A program made the position numbers and the translations under genes. Of a DNA stretch of 64,000 nucleotides, positions 61,634 through 64,000 are shown piece after piece. A model generated the notes under the pieces. That model did not search any database and was not told the DNA's origin. It saw only the letters and a list, made by a program, of their open reading frames with translations. The stretch covers positions 2,666,001 to 2,730,000 of the forward strand of contig NZ_CP031115.1 in NCBI RefSeq assembly GCF_003568865.1. The letters are read 5' to 3'. The first letter of the stretch is position 1, and each line of letters opens with the position of its first letter. This stretch comes from Rubrobacter indicoceani. Its GTDB lineage: Bacteria; Actinomycetota; Rubrobacteria; Rubrobacterales; Rubrobacteraceae.

Positions 61634-62254
61634 ATGAGTTTCGAGTCTGTAGTTCCATACGTAATAGAGCAGAGTCCGAGGGGTGAGCGAGCGATGGACA
61701 TCTACTCGCGGCTGCTCAAGGACAGGATCGTCTTTCTCGGGACGCCTCTGGACGATCAAGTAGCGAACGTCATCATGGCCCAGTTGCTGCATCTTTCGGC
61801 GGAAGACCCGGAAGGGGACATAAACCTGTACATAAACAGTCCGGGCGGGAGCGTTCCGGGGATGCTCGCCATCCGTGACACGATGAACTTTATCTCCTGC
61901 GACGTCGCTACGACGGCGATGGGGGTTGCGTACTCGGCGGGGGCGTTTCTGCTTCTTTCGGGGGCGAAGGGAAAGAGGTCCGCCTTGCCGAACACACGGA
62001 TACTGATGCACCAACTTGCAATGCAGGGCGGGCTTGGCGGTCAGGCATCGGACGTCGAAATACACGCAAAGAAGATGATCCACAGCAAGCGCAGGGTCAA
62101 TGAGATCATCGCCGAAGAGACCGGACAAACCTTTAAGAAGGTGGAGCGTGACACAGACCGGGACTTCATAATGGGGCCGGAGGAGGCCATCGAGTACGGC
62201 GTCATAGACAGCGTCGTGTCCGGGGCCAGTATCGGCTCGTCGAATGGCGGGTAG
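61634..62254 (+). CDS. clpP: ClpP-type ATP-dependent protease proteolytic subunit
   Basis: 206 residues. Serine-protease triad: Ser101 in GVAYSAGAFLLLSG, His126 in NTRILMHQ, and Asp173 in ERDTDRDF. LYINSPGGSVPGMLAIRDTM gives the oxyanion loop, and MGPEEAIEYGVID follows as in all ClpPs. GVAYSAG replaces the usual G.AASMG, so this may be a second, specialised ClpP. AGGTTGGGTAG precedes the ATG. It may be activated by the divergent XRE protein and work with the Clp N-domain protein at the window end or with a distant ATPase. Confidence 0.92.
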   Translation: MSFESVVPYVIEQSPRGERAMDIYSRLLKDRIVFLGTPLDDQVANVIMAQLLHLSAEDPEGDINLYINSPGGSVPGMLAIRDTMNFISCDVATTAMGVAYSAGAFLLLSGAKGKRSALPNTRILMHQLAMQGGLGGQASDVEIHAKKMIHSKRRVNEIIAEETGQTFKKVERDTDRDFIMGPEEAIEYGVIDSVVSGASIGSSNGG

Positions 62255-62260
62255 CGATCA

Positions 62261-62665
62261 ATGCTCCTCCACGAGTACATGAAATATCGTAGCGGGTATT
62301 CGCTGGAGGCCGGTGCGTGCTGGGTGAGGGTCTACGGTTCTTCGCCCGGTGACGCCCCGCTCGTCGTCTGCGAGGGCGTTGCGGGTGAGATCCCGGACAC
62401 CGCTTTATCCCAGATCGCCGCCGAAACAATCGAGCGACACTTCCCCGACGGACTTTCCGAACTCCCGAGGCCGTTGCTCTGGATCGAGCGCGTCAGATCT
62501 CGCAGGAGCGGAAGGAGTAGGTTCTATTTTGTCTCGTTCGAGAGCTACAGGCCGAGACCTGTCTCCGTAGGGTTTACGAGCAGGGTCACGCTCGGGGGAG
62601 CCGTGCGATACAAGCTCTCTGCCGAAGAGGTCGAAGCTTTGATCGGCGAGAAATCCGCCTCCTGA
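62261..62665 (+). CDS. Hypothetical protein downstream of clpP
   Basis: 134 residues, six bases after clpP, so in one transcript. Predicted mixed alpha/beta: YSLEAGACWVRVYGS, ALSQIAAETIERHFP, LLWIERVRSR, then a basic RRSGRSRFYFVSFESYRPR and a C-terminal YKLSAEEVEALIG. No signal or membrane helix. Not recognised. Confidence 0.6.
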   Translation: MLLHEYMKYRSGYSLEAGACWVRVYGSSPGDAPLVVCEGVAGEIPDTALSQIAAETIERHFPDGLSELPRPLLWIERVRSRRSGRSRFYFVSFESYRPRPVSVGFTSRVTLGGAVRYKLSAEEVEALIGEKSAS

Positions 62666-62684
62666 GAGTCTTTGAAGCGAACCC

Positions 62685-63083
62685 TCAGCGACCGAACAGC
62701 CGCCTGAAAAATCCACCGCGCTGCGGCTCTTCGAGGGCGGGGTCGGTGTTTGCGGCCTGCATGGTCAGCAGCGCGCTCAGAGAACCTATTTCCAGCAGCC
62801 GGAATTCCATCCCGCCTTCGAGGTCTTCGGGGGGCGGGCTCAGGGCGACGTAGCGAATGTTCTCGGGTTGAGCATCGAGCATGTCCCGGAGGTCCGCGGG
62901 GGGGATCTCCGCCGGGAACCATCCCTTCCCCACGCCCGTGAGCGAGCCGAGAAACTCATCCGCCTCGGCGGTGGAGCCGAAGAGCGGCACGGCCCGCTCA
63001 CCCCCGACTACGATAACGAGCGTCTCGACGTAGCCGTCCGGCGCACCGACTACGACTACGTGCCTGGCGTTCTCCGGCTGCAT
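62685..63083 (-). CDS. SseB-like small protein
   Basis: 132 residues: HVVVVGAPDGYVETLVIVVGG, an ERAVPLFGSTAEADEFL segment typical of SseB N-terminal-like domains (value plus time/threshold pocket), VGKGWFPAEIPPADLRDML, then a Pro/Arg-rich tail GGFFRRLFGR. Unknown role. It ends 19 bases from the convergent hypothetical gene. Confidence 0.5.
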   Translation of the reverse strand: MQPENARHVVVVGAPDGYVETLVIVVGGERAVPLFGSTAEADEFLGSLTGVGKGWFPAEIPPADLRDMLDAQPENIRYVALSPPPEDLEGGMEFRLLEIGSLSALLTMQAANTDPALEEPQRGGFFRRLFGR

Positions 63084-63168
63084 CCCGTCAGGTTAGCAAA
63101 CGGTGCGGAAAAGCGGGCGACGCACCTTTCGCGTCGCCCGCCGGGTAGAGTTTTTCTGGCTGCCGTGT

Positions 63169-63462
63169 CTAGTTCTCTGAGGGCTGGTCCGGGGTGGCGA
63201 TTCCGATTGCCGGGCCTTCCGGCGTCTCGATAACGTTTATGGTCGCGCCGTCGAGGGCTTCGCTCACGGGGCCTGCGATATGCAGCAGGCTCTCGCCGTC
63301 CTGCTCCACGACCTGATCGTCGGCCTTGGGCTCCCCGGCGGCGATGCCGACCTGGGTCTGTCCGGTCTGCTCGTCCGTTACCGGGTCGAGGCGTAGAACG
63401 GTCCCCTCCGGGTGTTCGACGTTCTGGAAGAGTTCCTTTGCATCGGGGGTTATCTCTATCAT
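63169..63462 (-). CDS. HesB/IscA-fold-like small protein without cysteines
   Basis: 97 residues; AAGGAGAACGC precedes ATG 63462. The start MIEITPDAKELFQNVEHPEG and the following LRLDPVTDEQTG, QVGIAAGEPKADDQVVEQDG follow the beta pattern of HesB-type A-type carriers. None of the three cluster cysteines exists, so it cannot carry Fe-S. It ends with a beta hairpin (INVIETPEGPAIGIATPDQ). Function unknown. Confidence 0.6.
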   Translation of the reverse strand: MIEITPDAKELFQNVEHPEGTVLRLDPVTDEQTGQTQVGIAAGEPKADDQVVEQDGESLLHIAGPVSEALDGATINVIETPEGPAIGIATPDQPSEN

Positions 63463-63606
63463 GCGTTCTCCTTCGTTCGCTTGCGGCTCTCTCTGGAGAC
63501 TGCCGCGTCGTTTTCAAAGCTTGTACTTTCGACGCTTCCTTGAACGTACCATAAACTCACCGCTGTTAAACTCGGAGCCGGATCACGACCCGGAGGACAG
63601 CATCAG

Positions 63607-63789
63607 GTGAGCGCAAAGACCGAGTACGGAATAAAACAGGTCGGGGAACGGTACTTCCCCGTTATCGTGGACAAAGAGGCCGGTGGACACTACGAGATCA
63701 ACAACCCGATGACCGGAACCTCTCTGAGCTACAACAACCCGAAGGCCGCCGAGGACTACATCGAGCGGGCGAAAAAAGCCGGAAGCTAA
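63607..63789 (+). CDS. Small hypothetical protein
   Basis: 60 residues from GTG 63607: EYGIKQVGERYFPVIVDKEAG, NPMTGTSLSYNNPKAAEDY, ending in a short helix ERAKKAGS. Beta-rich start and helical end, soluble. It overlaps by three bases the stop of the convergent Clp N-domain gene. Amino-acid use looks coding; family not recognised. Confidence 0.5.
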   Translation: MSAKTEYGIKQVGERYFPVIVDKEAGGHYEINNPMTGTSLSYNNPKAAEDYIERAKKAGS

Positions 63790-64000
63790 ACCGCCCTTAA
63801 CACCTCGAGACGCCTCTGCAGCTCCGGGATCTCCACACCGAGGTTTTCGATGGCCCGAACAGCACGACCGTTTTCGAGTCGCAGCACACCGAGCAGGACG
63901 TGCTCGGCTCGGATCTCGTTGCACCGGAGATCCCGCACGACCTTCAACGCTTCTTCCAGAGCTTTCTTTGCAAGCGGTGAGAAATGAATCCGTCGTCTGT
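63786..64000 (-). CDS. Clp N-terminal repeat-domain protein, C-terminal part (runs off the window)
   Basis: The last 71 codons of a gene entering from the right edge. The frame reads FSPLAKKALEEALKVVRDL, then NEIRAEHVLLGVLRLENG, AVRAIENLGVEIPELQRRL and ends EVLRAV. This is the Clp_N helical repeat that binds substrates or adaptors in ClpA/ClpC. Because the protein ends right after the repeat, it is not a Clp ATPase end but a stand-alone or double Clp_N protein. Proximity to clpP suggests an adaptor role, by inference. Confidence 0.8.
   Translation of the reverse strand, partial: RRRIHFSPLAKKALEEALKVVRDLRCNEIRAEHVLLGVLRLENGRAVRAIENLGVEIPELQRRLEVLRAV

Noticed and set aside
1-64000. tRNA, rRNA, CRISPR arrays, transposases or att sites
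   Set aside because: None could be supported by reading the sequence; fused and truncated genes suggest past rearrangement, but no insertion-sequence ends were recognised.

Overview
The window is G+C-rich and gene-dense. It uses GTG and TTG starts freely, often after GGAGG-type ribosome binding sites, and has many 4-base ATGA/GTGA stop-start overlaps. Gene content (CsoR/CopZ/CopA, LytR-CpsA-Psr protein, BMP-family ABC importer, assimilatory nitrate reduction genes, DUF305 and DUF2933 copper-associated proteins, Clp components) points to an actinobacterium (Actinomycetota). A Rubrobacter-like lineage is my best guess; this is inference, because no rRNA or tRNA gene is visible.

Left part (1-16,950): a CadC-like sensor and the N-terminus of a metal P-type ATPase run off the left edge. 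They are followed by an acetyltransferase/sortase pair, a rhodanese lipoprotein, a sulfatase-fold membrane enzyme, a run of membrane and small-enzyme genes, a VanW protein, and then a stretch of debris (10,471-15,107). The debris holds a frameshifted membrane gene, the last quarter of a multicopper oxidase, and a response-regulator fragment joined to a sulfurtransferase fragment. A secreted 5'-nucleotidase with a clear promoter and terminator closes the section.

Centre (17,000-30,400, almost all on the minus strand): copA-csoR-copZ, headed by an excellent CsoR-type palindrome at 28,968-28,986, reads without an evident terminator or new promoter into nuoA-[NuoB/NuoD-like fusion]-nuoHJKLMN. This complex I-like set has intact proton-pumping residues but no NADH module and no NuoI. 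Its NuoB/D-like protein has lost every cluster-N2 cysteine and carries a heavy-metal-binding CxMHP...CPxCGM domain plus a His/Met/Asp-rich linker. I regard this as the undescribed system of the window: a copper-linked, dehydrogenase-less complex I-like machine. A Met-rich DUF305 lipoprotein and a small HGxxG membrane protein lie just upstream.

Right-centre (30,890-50,700): a phasin-like coiled-coil protein, a zinc alcohol dehydrogenase, and a molybdopterin oxidoreductase that lacks the usual N-terminal Fe-S cysteines, with two partner genes. Then comes a Tat-exported DUF4874/DUF4832 protein and three consecutive broken genes, one of which has a TGA exactly at the second cysteine of an AhpD-type CxxC motif followed by a SECIS-like hairpin. 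The nitrate assimilation block follows: narK diverging from nasA-nirB-nirD, then a degenerate TrpD-like gene and a glutamate-cysteine ligase-like gene.

Right end (50,700-64,000): a DASS symporter, a membrane protein, an LCP protein, a DUF2225 protein, a complete BMP-type nucleoside/sugar ABC importer with an MFS gene, and an XRE regulator divergent from clpP. Small unknown proteins and the C-terminal part of a Clp N-domain protein end the window.
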